Shown here piece by piece: positions 16,911 to 24,819 of a stretch of 64,000 bases of DNA. The position numbers were made by a program, and so were the translations under genes. The stretch covers positions 496,001-560,000 of the forward strand of contig CAVVYV010000004.1 in the NCBI GenBank assembly GCA_963752585.1, given 5' to 3'. Position 1 is the first letter of the stretch; each line of letters starts with the position of its first letter. Below the pieces are notes generated by a model. The model was not told where the DNA came from, did not search any database, and saw nothing but the letters and a program-made list of their open reading frames with translations. The DNA is from CAVVYV01 sp963752585 (GTDB lineage: Bacteria; Actinomycetota; Thermoleophilia; Solirubrobacterales; 70-9).

Positions 16911-18479
16911 ATGCCGAGCCGGAAGGGAGTGGTCGCCGCCGGGCATCCGCTGACCGCGGAGGCCGGGGCGGAGGTGCTGCGGGCGGGCGGCAACGCCGTC
17001 GACGCGGCGGTCTGCGCAGTCCTCACCTCGTTCGTCGCCGAGAGCCCCCTGACCGGCTTCGGCGCCGGCGGATTCATGATGGTCCACGACGGCGAGGGGG
17101 ATGTCCTCGTCGACTTCTTCGTCGCCGCCGGGGGCGCCGACGGGGTCGAGCGCGGCGCGGAACTGATCCCGATCCCCGTCTACTTCGACGAGACCCCCCA
17201 GACCTTCAACTGCGGCCCCGCCTCGTGCGGGGTGCCGGGCAATCCGGCCGGCCTCGAGCGCGTCGCCGAGCGCTTCGGCTCGCTGCCGCTGGCGGAGCTG
17301 GCAGGGCCGGGGATCCGGCTGGGCCGGGAAGGGGTGGACGTGACCGCCGCCCAGGCCTACCTGTTCGAGGTGCTGGAGCCGATCCTCACCTCGACGCCCG
17401 AGGTGGAGGCGCTCTACGCCCCCGAGGGACGGATCCTGCGCGAGGGCGACACCTTTCGCTACCCGGAGATGTCGGACGCCCTCGAGCAGTTCGCGGCCGA
17501 GGGCTCAGAGCCGTTCTACCGTGGCGAGACTGCTCGAGCGGTGTGCGAGTGGGTCAGGGAGCGGGGGGGCACCCTCGGTCTCGACGACATGGCGGCCTAC
17601 GAGCCGATCGAGCGCGAGCCCGTCCGCGCCCAGTTCAGGGGGAATGAGGTGCTCAGCAACCCGCCGCCCTCCTCCGGCGGCCTCCTGATCGCCTACGCGC
17701 TCGGACTGCTCGAGCGGCTCGGGGGGCGCAGCGGGGTCGAGGAGATCGTCGCGGTCACCGAGGCCGCCAACTCCCATCGGGAGGAGGACTTCCACGAGGG
17801 CCTCCACCGCGACGGCTTCGCCAAGGGCTTCCTCGATCCGGCGCGGCTCGACGAGGTCGCGGAGCGAATCCGCGGCGGCGGCTGGGTGGGTGGCGCCGGG
17901 GGCGCCGGCGGGCCGGGCGATCGCCTCGGTTCGACCACCCATATCGCGGTCCTCGACGGCGACGGGCGCTGCGCCTCGGTCACCTGCTCGAACGGCACCG
18001 GCTCGGGTGTGCTCGTCCCGGGCACCGGCGTCCACGTCAACAACATGCTCGGCGAGGAGGACCTCAACCCGGACGGCTTCCACCGGATCCCGCCGGGGCG
18101 GCGGGTGAGCTCGATGATGTCGCCGACGGTGGCCCTCCGGGACGGCGAGATCGTGCTGGGGCTGGGCAGCGCCGGCTCCAACCGGATCCGGTCGGCGATC
18201 GTGGAGACGGTTGTGCGGGCGCTCGAGGAGGGGATGGACGCCGGGGAGGCGGTGAGGGCGGGCCGGCTTCACTTCGAGGCAGGGACCGTCCAGGCCGAGC
18301 CCGGCGTCGACTCGGACGGCCTCGCCCGGCTCGAGCGGCGGGGGATCCCGGTGGTCCGCTGGAAGCGCCAGAACCTCTACTTCGGCGGGGCCCAGGCGGT
18401 TGCCCGCGACTCGGCCACCGGGGAGCTCAGCGGTGGCGGTGACCCCCGCCGGGGGGGCGCGGTGGCCGTGGTCGGCTAG
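16911..18479 (+). CDS. ggt: gamma-glutamyltransferase family protein
   Basis: 522 residues, the usual length for the family without a long signal peptide. These are N-terminal nucleophile hydrolases that cleave themselves before a Thr and then transfer or hydrolyse gamma-glutamyl groups (glutathione or related amides). Evidence: N-terminal HPLTAEAGAEVLRAGGNAVDAA block; NPPPSSGG substrate loop; and the processing site GSTTHIAVLD with nucleophile Thr at about residue 342, followed by NGTGSG and the SSMMSPTV/GLGSAGSNRI oxyanion region. No signal peptide is visible, so it may be cytoplasmic. It stands alone between a terminator and a convergent gene. Substrate cannot be told from sequence. Confidence 0.9.
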   Translation: MPSRKGVVAAGHPLTAEAGAEVLRAGGNAVDAAVCAVLTSFVAESPLTGFGAGGFMMVHDGEGDVLVDFFVAAGGADGVERGAELIPIPVYFDETPQTFNCGPASCGVPGNPAGLERVAERFGSLPLAELAGPGIRLGREGVDVTAAQAYLFEVLEPILTSTPEVEALYAPEGRILREGDTFRYPEMSDALEQFAAEGSEPFYRGETARAVCEWVRERGGTLGLDDMAAYEPIEREPVRAQFRGNEVLSNPPPSSGGLLIAYALGLLERLGGRSGVEEIVAVTEAANSHREEDFHEGLHRDGFAKGFLDPARLDEVAERIRGGGWVGGAGGAGGPGDRLGSTTHIAVLDGDGRCASVTCSNGTGSGVLVPGTGVHVNNMLGEEDLNPDGFHRIPPGRRVSSMMSPTVALRDGEIVLGLGSAGSNRIRSAIVETVVRALEEGMDAGEAVRAGRLHFEAGTVQAEPGVDSDGLARLERRGIPVVRWKRQNLYFGGAQAVARDSATGELSGGGDPRRGGAVAVVG

Positions 18480-18493
18480 CCCCGGGCCGGCCG

Positions 18494-19114
18494 CTACTCG
18501 AAGTGGACCTTGCCGTTGCCGCTCGCCCGCTCGGCGGCCTCCTCGGCACGCTCGAGGGCCGCCTCGACGGCGCTGAGTGCGTTCCCGAGCAGCTCCATCC
18601 TCTCGTCCTCGTCGCGGAGCTCGAGCAGCTTCTGCTTGGTGTCGGCGGGCAGCTCGATCCGGGCGGCGATCGCGTAGGCTGAGGCGCCGTCCAGCTCCTC
18701 GGCCGCGGGGCGCTCGCCGGTTGCGCGCTCGGCCAGCTCAGCGAACGCGTCGCGGGCGGCACTGGCCGAGTCCTCGTCGATCGGTGGGCCGTCCTCCTCG
18801 TCGATCAGCTCCACCTCCCCGGCCGGGTACTCGGGCGCCTCGAAGCGGTCAAGCACCTTGAACGGCTCGTGGCCGCTGACGACCACGTTCATCCGCCCGT
18901 CGTCGAAGCGCTCAAGAACCTCCTCGACCCGAGCGGTGCAGCCGACCGAGCGGGCGCCGTCGTCGTCGCGAAGGACGATCCCGAACGGCTCGCCCTCGTC
19001 GACCGAGCGGCCGATCATCCGCTTGTAGCGCTCCTCGAATATGTGAAGCGGCAGCTGCTCCCCGGGCAGCAGGGCCAACGGCAGCTCGAAGATCGGCAAT
19101 TCGCTTCCCGCCAT
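18494..19114 (-). CDS. LON peptidase N-terminal (substrate-binding) domain protein
   Basis: 206 residues, made of the LON N-terminal domain without ATPase or protease parts. Hallmarks: ELPIFELPLALLPGEQLPLHIFEERYKRMI at the start (seen in two pieces) and the GCTARVEEVLERFDDGRMNVVVSG strand block. Stand-alone LON-domain proteins are common in actinobacteria and plants; their task is unclear, perhaps binding unfolded peptides. Start ATG 19114 has no Shine-Dalgarno sequence; TAGAAT lies 8 nt upstream, so a leaderless message is likely. It is divergent from the adenylate cyclase. Confidence 0.9.
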   Translation of the reverse strand: MAGSELPIFELPLALLPGEQLPLHIFEERYKRMIGRSVDEGEPFGIVLRDDDGARSVGCTARVEEVLERFDDGRMNVVVSGHEPFKVLDRFEAPEYPAGEVELIDEEDGPPIDEDSASAARDAFAELAERATGERPAAEELDGASAYAIAARIELPADTKQKLLELRDEDERMELLGNALSAVEAALERAEEAAERASGNGKVHFE

Positions 19115-19122
19115 CGGCTTCG

Positions 19123-19143
19123 ATTCTAGGGACGCGGCAGAAT
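19123..19143. promoter_or_regulatory. divergent leaderless promoters
   Basis: On the minus strand TAGAAT (complement of 19123-19128) is 8 nt from ATG 19114; on the plus strand CAGAAT (19138-19143) is 6 nt from GTG 19150. The two -10 boxes are only 9 bp apart, so the polymerases should compete. Confidence 0.55.
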
Positions 19144-19149
19144 GGCGCC

Positions 19150-20271
19150 GTGGCGGAGATCGATTTCGAGGCGGAGGGGCTGCTGGAAGGGATCAGCGGC
19201 GAGGCGCGCGAGGAGCGTGAGGCGCTGCTCCAGGACCTCTCCGAGGCAGGTGTCCCGCTGGAGGAGCTTCGCCGTGCGGTCGCCGAAGACCGTCTTGCGC
19301 TGGTGGCAGTCGAGCGCGTGTTCGAGCCGGGCACCGAGCGCTATTCGCCGGAGGAGATCGCGGAGCAGACCGGGCTCGATCTCGACTACCTGATTCGGCT
19401 CCAGCAAGCACTCGGCTTTCCGAGGCCCCGGCCGGACGAGAAGACCCTGACCGAGGTCGACCTGCGGGGGGCGAGGCGCGCGAAGCAGTTCCTCGACGCG
19501 GGGCTCCCGCCCGAAGGGCTGCTGGCGTCCTCGCGGATCATCGGGATGTCGATGGCGCAATTGGCCGACTCGAACCGCGACCTGATCGGCGATGTCTTCC
19601 TGGAGCCCGGGGTGGGGGAGCGGGAGCTGGCCCTCCGCTATGCGGCGGCTGCGCAGACGATGTCGCCGCTGCTCGGCGAGACCCTCCGCTACGTCCACGA
19701 CCAGCACCTGCGCGAGTCGATCAGGCAGGCGGTGATCTCCGACCGGGAGCTTGCCGAGGGCAGGCTTGAGGGCTCGGACGAGGTGGCGATCGCGTTCGCC
19801 GACCTGGTCGGCTTCACCCGGCTTGGCGAGCGCCTCGAGATCGACGCAATCGGAAGGCTCACCGGCCGCCTCTTCGAGCGCGCCTCGGACGCCGCCACGC
19901 CCCCGGTCCGGCTGGTGAAGATGATCGGCGACGCCGCGATGTTCGCCTCGCCGGATCCGGGTCCCCTGCTTGAAGCCGTCGCCGAGTTGGTTGAGATGGA
20001 GGGCGACGAGGAGTTGCCGTCGCTGCGGGCGGGGGCCGCGTTCGGGGAGGCGCTCGGCAGGGGTGGTGATTGGTACGGGCGCCCAGTAAACCTCGCCGCT
20101 CGGATCACCGGCTTCGCCCGCCCGGACAGCGTCGTCGTCGACGAGCGACTGAAGACGGCCCTCGAAGGAGACCCGGTCTTCGAGTTCTCATTCGCCGGGA
20201 GGCATCACTTCAAGGGGATAAGGGGCGAGATCCCCGTTCACCGGGTCCGCCGCAGCGACGACATTTCGTAG
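19150..20271 (+). CDS. class III adenylate cyclase with N-terminal regulatory domain
   Basis: 373 residues. Residues 1-190 are all-helical and resemble the autoinhibitory domain of mycobacterial Rv1264 (RRAVAEDRLALVAVERVF...IAEQTGLDLDYLIRLQQALG in parts), which responds to pH there. The cyclase domain covers about 208-370. Metal-binding Asp218 (FADLVGF) and Asp261 (MIGDAAMF), adenine-specifying Lys257 and Asp307 (GGDWYG), and transition-state Asn314 and Arg318 (VNLAARI) are all present, so it should make cAMP as a homodimer. It starts at GTG 19150 with a leaderless-type promoter. No cAMP-receptor gene is in the window. Confidence 0.92.
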   Translation: MAEIDFEAEGLLEGISGEAREEREALLQDLSEAGVPLEELRRAVAEDRLALVAVERVFEPGTERYSPEEIAEQTGLDLDYLIRLQQALGFPRPRPDEKTLTEVDLRGARRAKQFLDAGLPPEGLLASSRIIGMSMAQLADSNRDLIGDVFLEPGVGERELALRYAAAAQTMSPLLGETLRYVHDQHLRESIRQAVISDRELAEGRLEGSDEVAIAFADLVGFTRLGERLEIDAIGRLTGRLFERASDAATPPVRLVKMIGDAAMFASPDPGPLLEAVAELVEMEGDEELPSLRAGAAFGEALGRGGDWYGRPVNLAARITGFARPDSVVVDERLKTALEGDPVFEFSFAGRHHFKGIRGEIPVHRVRRSDDIS

Positions 20272-20283
20272 AGTGCGGCGCCG

Positions 20284-21648
20284 ATGGGCGCCTTCAGCGA
20301 GCTGAACCTCGACGGCCGGGTGGCGACTCCCGACGACTCGGACTGGGACGAGCTGCGCCAGGTCCAGAACCTCGCCGCCGATCTTCGCCCGAGCGCGATC
20401 GCATTCGCCGAGAGGCCGGGCGACGTCGCCGCCGTGGTCGGGTTCGCCCGCGAGCGGGGGCTGAAGGTGACCGGGATGGGCACCGGGCACGGAGCGGCCG
20501 CCCTCGGCTCGATCGAGGGAGCGATCCTGATCAGGACCCGAGCGATGAACGCGATCGAGATCGACGCCGATGCCCAAACGGCGCGAGCCGAGGCCGGAGC
20601 GCTCGGCTCGGAGGTCGCGGCGGCAGCCGGCGAGCACGGTCTCTGCTTCCTGCCGGGTTCCTCCCCGACCGTCGGGATCGTGGGCTTCACCACCGGAGGG
20701 GGGCAGGGCTGGCTCGGGCGCCGTCACGGCTTCGCCTGCAACCGGGTGCGGGGGATCGAGCTGGTCACCGCCGACGGCGAACAGCGCCGGGTGGACGTCG
20801 ACAACGAGCCCGACCTGTTCTGGGCGCTCCGCGGCGGAGGCGGCGGCTACGCGATCGTCACCGCGCTCCACCTGGACCTGCTCCCGATCCCCGAGGTCTA
20901 CGCGGGGCTGATCGTCTTCCCGGCCGCGCTCGGCGCCGACGCCTTCCGCGCCTACCGCGACTGGGCCGTGGATGCCCCGGAAGAGGTGACGGCGTCGATG
21001 CGGTTCCTCCGCCCGCCGCCGCTTCCCACTGTGCCGGAGCCGCTTCGCGACACGCCCCTGATCACGCTCACGGCCGCCTTCATCGGCGACCGGGGCGAGG
21101 GGGAGAGGGTGCTGGCGCCGCTGACCGGGCTCGGCGACCCGATCCTCAACACCTTCGACCAGATCCCCGCCTCCGGCCTCGGCCGGATCAACATGGATCC
21201 CGAGGACCCCGTGCCCTCGGCGGGTGACCACGCCCTGATCCGCGAGCTTCCGAACGAGGCGATCGACGCGTTCGTCGGCGTCGCCGATCCCGGGGCTGGC
21301 TCTCCGCTGCTGATGGCAGAGCTCCGCCAGCTGGGCGGAGCGCTGGGGCGGGCGCCAGAGGAGGCCGGCGCCCTCGAGAAGCTCGACGCGGACTTCGCCA
21401 TGAACGGGATCGGGGTGCTGATGGGCCCCGAGGCGGGGCAGGCGATCGAGGAGGGCCTTGATCGTCTCACCGACGCGATGCAGCCCTGGACCGCGGAGGG
21501 CGGCTTCCTCAACTTCGGCGAGCGCCCCGCCCCCGTCGAGTCGCTCCTCCCCGAGGACACCGCCAGGCGGCTCGCCGAGGTGAAGCGGCAGTGGGACCCG
21601 GACGAGCTGATCCTCGCCAACCACTCAATCTCCCTGGCCGCCGCCTAA
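20284..21648 (+). CDS. FAD-binding oxidoreductase (PCMH/berberine-bridge type)
   Basis: 454 residues. The PCMH FAD-binding domain spans about 35-205: a MGTGHGAAALG motif (the His could carry the 8-alpha FAD link), the pyrophosphate loop PGSSPTVGIVGFTTGGGQGW, and RGGGGGYAIVT. The C-terminus has the short BBE-like end, NFGERP...RRLAEVKRQWDPDELILANHSI. The second FAD-linking Cys of bicovalent members is not seen; the matching spot reads GRRHGF. Substrate unknown; relatives oxidise sugars, alcohols or aromatic compounds. No signal peptide. It starts 12 bp after the cyclase gene, with TAGAGT 9 nt before the ATG. A regulatory link to the cyclase is possible but not shown. Confidence 0.87.
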   Translation: MGAFSELNLDGRVATPDDSDWDELRQVQNLAADLRPSAIAFAERPGDVAAVVGFARERGLKVTGMGTGHGAAALGSIEGAILIRTRAMNAIEIDADAQTARAEAGALGSEVAAAAGEHGLCFLPGSSPTVGIVGFTTGGGQGWLGRRHGFACNRVRGIELVTADGEQRRVDVDNEPDLFWALRGGGGGYAIVTALHLDLLPIPEVYAGLIVFPAALGADAFRAYRDWAVDAPEEVTASMRFLRPPPLPTVPEPLRDTPLITLTAAFIGDRGEGERVLAPLTGLGDPILNTFDQIPASGLGRINMDPEDPVPSAGDHALIRELPNEAIDAFVGVADPGAGSPLLMAELRQLGGALGRAPEEAGALEKLDADFAMNGIGVLMGPEAGQAIEEGLDRLTDAMQPWTAEGGFLNFGERPAPVESLLPEDTARRLAEVKRQWDPDELILANHSISLAAA

Positions 21649-21684
21649 CGCAACGGCCGGCCTCGCCCCGGGCCAGGCCTCGCC

Positions 21685-22593
21685 CTAGGGGCGGCGGGCC
21701 GAGATCAGCAGGTTGTAGAAGAGCTCCGGCGGCAGGCGCGGCTCGAGCACCTGGTTGTCGAGGCGCTGGAGGGCGAGGTAGCTGCGGAAGGCGAAGCGAC
21801 GCCATCCGAACGGGACCTCCTCCGGCTCCGCGGTCGCCTCCAGCGTCCGCACGGTCCAGCCGTGGATGCTGGCGAGCAGCTCCTCGCCTCGAACGCGGAT
21901 CCCCTCGAAGCCGGCTCCGGCGGCGAGGTGCCGGAGGACACCGGGCGAGAACGCGTGGACGTCCACCTCCTGCTCGAGGGAGTGCCCGTTGGCCTCGGCC
22001 TCGTGGTCGTGGCGGCGCCGCGAGGCGCCGACCAGCCGCCGCCACAGGGGAGCAGCGAGCAGGGCGCTCCGCTTCGGGATCGCCGACAGCAGGTCCCCGT
22101 AGCGGGATGGCTCGCCGCAGAAGACCAGGGTGCCGCCGGGTCGGAGGACCCGGTGGAACTCGGCGAACCCACCGGCCAGGTCGGGGATGTGATGGAGGAT
22201 GGCGTGGCCGTAGACGAGGTCGAAGCTGCCGTCGTCGAAGGGGAGCTGCTCGGCCTCGGCGGCCACCGTCTGCGCCGCCAGGCCCAGCCCGGCGGCATTC
22301 TCACGGAGCGACGACAGCATCCCCGGCGAGATGTCGGTCGCGGTGGCGCGCTCGATCACCCCCGCCTGAAGCAGGTTGAGCGAGAAGTAGCCGGTCCCAG
22401 CGCCGATCTCGAGCGCGTCGCCGAAGGGGTCGGCGGGCCACCCTCCGAGCGCCTTGCGGAGCTTGGCCCGGACCTGCTGCTGGCCGACCGCGCCGAAGTC
22501 AATCCCCCATTTGGAGTCGTAGGAGGAGGCGGCGGCGTCGTGATATCGCTCGTTGAAGTCCTTGATCCGGTCGGGGCTCGGGCGGGCGGGCAT
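21685..22593 (-). CDS. class I SAM-dependent methyltransferase
   Basis: 302 residues. Motif I ALEIGAGTGYFSLNLL (about 60-75), acidic motif II TATDISPGML, and motif post-II DLVYGHAILHHIPD mark a methyltransferase of the UbiE/Methyltransf_11 type. The C-terminal 120 residues are helical and may bind the acceptor. It is divergent from a second methyltransferase plus GH57/GT4 operon, so it may act on the same glycan, much as Rv3037c sits near Rv3030-3032 in mycobacteria; that is inference. Start ATG 22593 has TAAGAT 6 nt upstream and no Shine-Dalgarno sequence. Confidence 0.88.
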   Translation of the reverse strand: MPARPSPDRIKDFNERYHDAAASSYDSKWGIDFGAVGQQQVRAKLRKALGGWPADPFGDALEIGAGTGYFSLNLLQAGVIERATATDISPGMLSSLRENAAGLGLAAQTVAAEAEQLPFDDGSFDLVYGHAILHHIPDLAGGFAEFHRVLRPGGTLVFCGEPSRYGDLLSAIPKRSALLAAPLWRRLVGASRRRHDHEAEANGHSLEQEVDVHAFSPGVLRHLAAGAGFEGIRVRGEELLASIHGWTVRTLEATAEPEEVPFGWRRFAFRSYLALQRLDNQVLEPRLPPELFYNLLISARRP

Positions 22594-22599
22594 GGAGCG

Positions 22600-22619
22600 A
22601 TCTTACGCCCGGCTATGTT
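22600..22619. promoter_or_regulatory. divergent leaderless promoters between two methyltransferases
   Basis: Minus strand TAAGAT (complement of 22600-22605) lies 6 nt from ATG 22593. Plus strand TATGTT (22614-22619) lies 7 nt from GTG 22627, which favours that GTG over ATG 22615. Confidence 0.5.
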
Positions 22620-22626
22620 GCTCGCG

Positions 22627-23379
22627 GTGTCCTCCCATCTCCAGCGAAACCAGCCCCCGGGCGTTCCGCCGCTGCCGCTGACCGGCGAGCGCACCCTCCC
22701 CGACGTGCCCGAGGAGAACTACTGGTACCAGCGGCATGTGGCCGTCTACGAGTGGATCGCGGATCGCTGCGCCGGGCTGCGGGTCGCCGACCTGGCGAGC
22801 GGCGAGGGCTACGGGTCCGATCTGCTGGCCCAACGGGCCGACGAGGTGATCGGGGTCGACGCCAATCCCGAGGCCCACGAGCACGCGCGGCTGCGCTACC
22901 GGCGCCCGAACCTGAGCTTCGAGCGCGGCCTGGTCGAGGACTTCGACCAGCGGGTAGACGTGGTGGTCTTCCTCCAGACGATCGAGCACATCGAGGAGCC
23001 CGATCGCCTCCTCGAGCGGCTCGCGCGGCTCGCGCCGGTCGCCTACATCTCGACCCCGAACCGCCTCACCCTGGCGCCGCCGGGGGCGGAGAAATCCGAC
23101 AACCCCTGGCACCTGCGCGAGTACGACCTGGGCGAGTACCGGGCCCTGCTCGAGCCGCACTTCGCCAAGGTCGAGGTCCTCGGCACCTTCCACGCCCGCA
23201 AGCTCCGCGCTCACGAGCTCGCGATCCGGCTCGGCTGGGACCGGCTCCATCGCGCCCTCCGCCTCACCGGGCCCTTCTACGACCGCTTCGTCCCGGCGAT
23301 CAGGTCCCGCGACTTCCGGCTCGGTCCCGAAGACCTCGATCGAGCCTTGGACTTCCTCGCCGTCTGCCGCGCATCGTGA
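22627..23379 (+). CDS. SAM-dependent methyltransferase in GH57/GT4 operon
   Basis: 250 residues from GTG 22627 (ATG 22615 is the alternative). Motif I reads VADLASGEGYGSDLLA, motif II EVIGVDANPEAHEHAR, and the post-I region VVVFLQTIEHIEEPDRLL; this is a Methyltransf_11/23-like fold of normal length. The stop overlaps the GH57 start (TGATG), so the product is made with that enzyme. The gene order methyltransferase-GH57-GT4 equals M. tuberculosis Rv3030-Rv3031-Rv3032, tied to methylglucose lipopolysaccharide. A sugar O-methyltransferase role is therefore a fair guess, not proven. Upstream open frame to 21862 is an antisense shadow. Confidence 0.85.
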   Translation: MSSHLQRNQPPGVPPLPLTGERTLPDVPEENYWYQRHVAVYEWIADRCAGLRVADLASGEGYGSDLLAQRADEVIGVDANPEAHEHARLRYRRPNLSFERGLVEDFDQRVDVVVFLQTIEHIEEPDRLLERLARLAPVAYISTPNRLTLAPPGAEKSDNPWHLREYDLGEYRALLEPHFAKVEVLGTFHARKLRAHELAIRLGWDRLHRALRLTGPFYDRFVPAIRSRDFRLGPEDLDRALDFLAVCRAS

Positions 23380-24806
23380 TGAACGGACCCGCCCGCCGAG
23401 CGACCGGCTCAGCAGGTGACCTGGCAATCGTCCTCCACAGCCACATGCCCTACGTCGAGGGGTTCGGCACCTATCCCTTCGGCGAGGAGTGGCTGTTCGA
23501 CGCTTTTGCCCGATCCCATCTGCCGGTCCTCGAGGTCGCGGAGCGGCTGACGATGACGGTGACGCCGGTGCTCGCCGACCAGCTCGAGGCCGACGACGTG
23601 GAGGAGCGGATGCTCGCCTTCTTCCGGCGCCACCGGGTCGACGCCGCCGACCGCGACGCGGCCGATCGAGCGGCCGAGCTCCGGCCCGCGGCGAACCTCG
23701 AGGCCGATCGCTACACGCGCGCGATCGACCGGCTGCGGGATCTGGGCGGCAGGGGCCTTCGCGCCTTTCAGGAGGCGCACTCCAGCGGCCGGATCGCCCT
23801 GATGTCCTCGGCGGCGACCCACGCCGTCCTCCCGAAGCTCGCGACCCTGGCCGGCCGGCGACTCCAGGTGGACGCTGGGCTTCGCTCGCACCGGCGCCGC
23901 TTCGGCGCCACCGCCGGCTTCTGGCTCCCGGAGTGCGCCTACACGGGCGGCCTCGAGGGCGTCCTCGCGGAGCACGGGGTGGCCTACACCTGCCTCGATC
24001 AGAGCGCTCGCGAGCGTGGGACCGCGGCCCTCGCCCCGGTCCGGTTGCCCGGGGGCCCGGTCGGGTTCACGATCGATTGGCCGACCGTGCGGCTGGTCTG
24101 GTCGGATGGCGGCTATCCCTCCGACCCGGCCTATCTCGAGTACCACCGCCTCTCGCCCAACGGGATCAGGCTCTGGTCGATCGGCGGGCGCTCCTACGTG
24201 GCCGCGGTCGCCGCGAAGCGCGCCGGCGAGCACGCCGCCGGGTTTCTCGCCGCGGTCAGGGACCGCCTCGAGCGCCACCGGGCGGAGCGCGGGCGCCGCG
24301 GCCTCTGCGTGTTCGCGATCGACACCGAGTTGCTCGGTGCCTGGTGGGCCGAGGGGCCGATCTGGCTGCGCGAGGTCATCCGCGGGGCGGAGCTCGAGGG
24401 GGTGCGACTGCTGACCCTGCCCCAGGCGCTCCGCGAGCACGAGGCGGAGGAGCGGCCGGTCGGTGAGGCGAGCTGGGGCGAGGGAAAGACTCTCGAGACC
24501 TGGGACTCGCCCGCGGTCGCCGACCTCGCCTGGGCCGCCCGCCGCCTCGAGCTGCGGCTGCTTCGATTCCTCGGATCGCGGCGGCGGGGCGATGCGGCGC
24601 TGCGGGCCGCCCGCGAGCTGCTCGCCGTCCAGTCGAGCGACTGGGCGTTCATGGACCATCGGGCCCAGGCCGGCGACTATCCCTACCGGCGGACGACCGC
24701 CCACGCGGAGGCGCTGTTACAGGCCATAGACTCCGCCGAGGCTCCCGAGCCGAGCGTGCGCAATCTCGCCCCCGACATCAGCCTGGCGCCGCTCCTGGAG
24801 CCGTAG
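23379..24806 (+). CDS. GH57-family glucan branching enzyme-like protein (DUF1957 region)
   Basis: 475 residues; ATG 23379 overlaps the methyltransferase stop. GH57 motifs in order: HSHMPY (20-25), nucleophile Glu185 in GFWLPECAY, acid Asp315 in FAIDTELLGAWW, and a C-terminal helical domain with SSDWAFM. Bacterial GH57 branching enzymes form alpha-1,6 branches on alpha-1,4 glucans; the Rv3031 homologue acts in mycobacterial polysaccharide synthesis. The longer open frame from 22752 is out-of-frame noise over the methyltransferase. The GT4 gene starts 13 bp downstream after a GGAGGAG site. Activity (branching versus hydrolysis) cannot be told from sequence. Confidence 0.9.
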   Translation: MNGPARRATGSAGDLAIVLHSHMPYVEGFGTYPFGEEWLFDAFARSHLPVLEVAERLTMTVTPVLADQLEADDVEERMLAFFRRHRVDAADRDAADRAAELRPAANLEADRYTRAIDRLRDLGGRGLRAFQEAHSSGRIALMSSAATHAVLPKLATLAGRRLQVDAGLRSHRRRFGATAGFWLPECAYTGGLEGVLAEHGVAYTCLDQSARERGTAALAPVRLPGGPVGFTIDWPTVRLVWSDGGYPSDPAYLEYHRLSPNGIRLWSIGGRSYVAAVAAKRAGEHAAGFLAAVRDRLERHRAERGRRGLCVFAIDTELLGAWWAEGPIWLREVIRGAELEGVRLLTLPQALREHEAEERPVGEASWGEGKTLETWDSPAVADLAWAARRLELRLLRFLGSRRRGDAALRAARELLAVQSSDWAFMDHRAQAGDYPYRRTTAHAEALLQAIDSAEAPEPSVRNLAPDISLAPLLEP

Positions 24807-24807
24807 C

Positions 24808-24814
24808 GGAGGAG
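24808..24814 (+). promoter_or_regulatory. Shine-Dalgarno preceding an ATC codon
   Basis: GGAGGAG ends 5 nt before ATC 24820. The spacing is ideal for initiation there and poor for any other codon in frame; the first ATG/GTG/TTG in frame is 66 nt further on. Confidence 0.75.
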
Positions 24815-24819
24815 CCACC

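Noticed and set aside
21862..23379. 505-residue plus-strand frame spanning two methyltransferase genes
   Set aside because: The first half is antisense to the conserved minus-strand methyltransferase; only the part from 22615/22627 is conserved protein.
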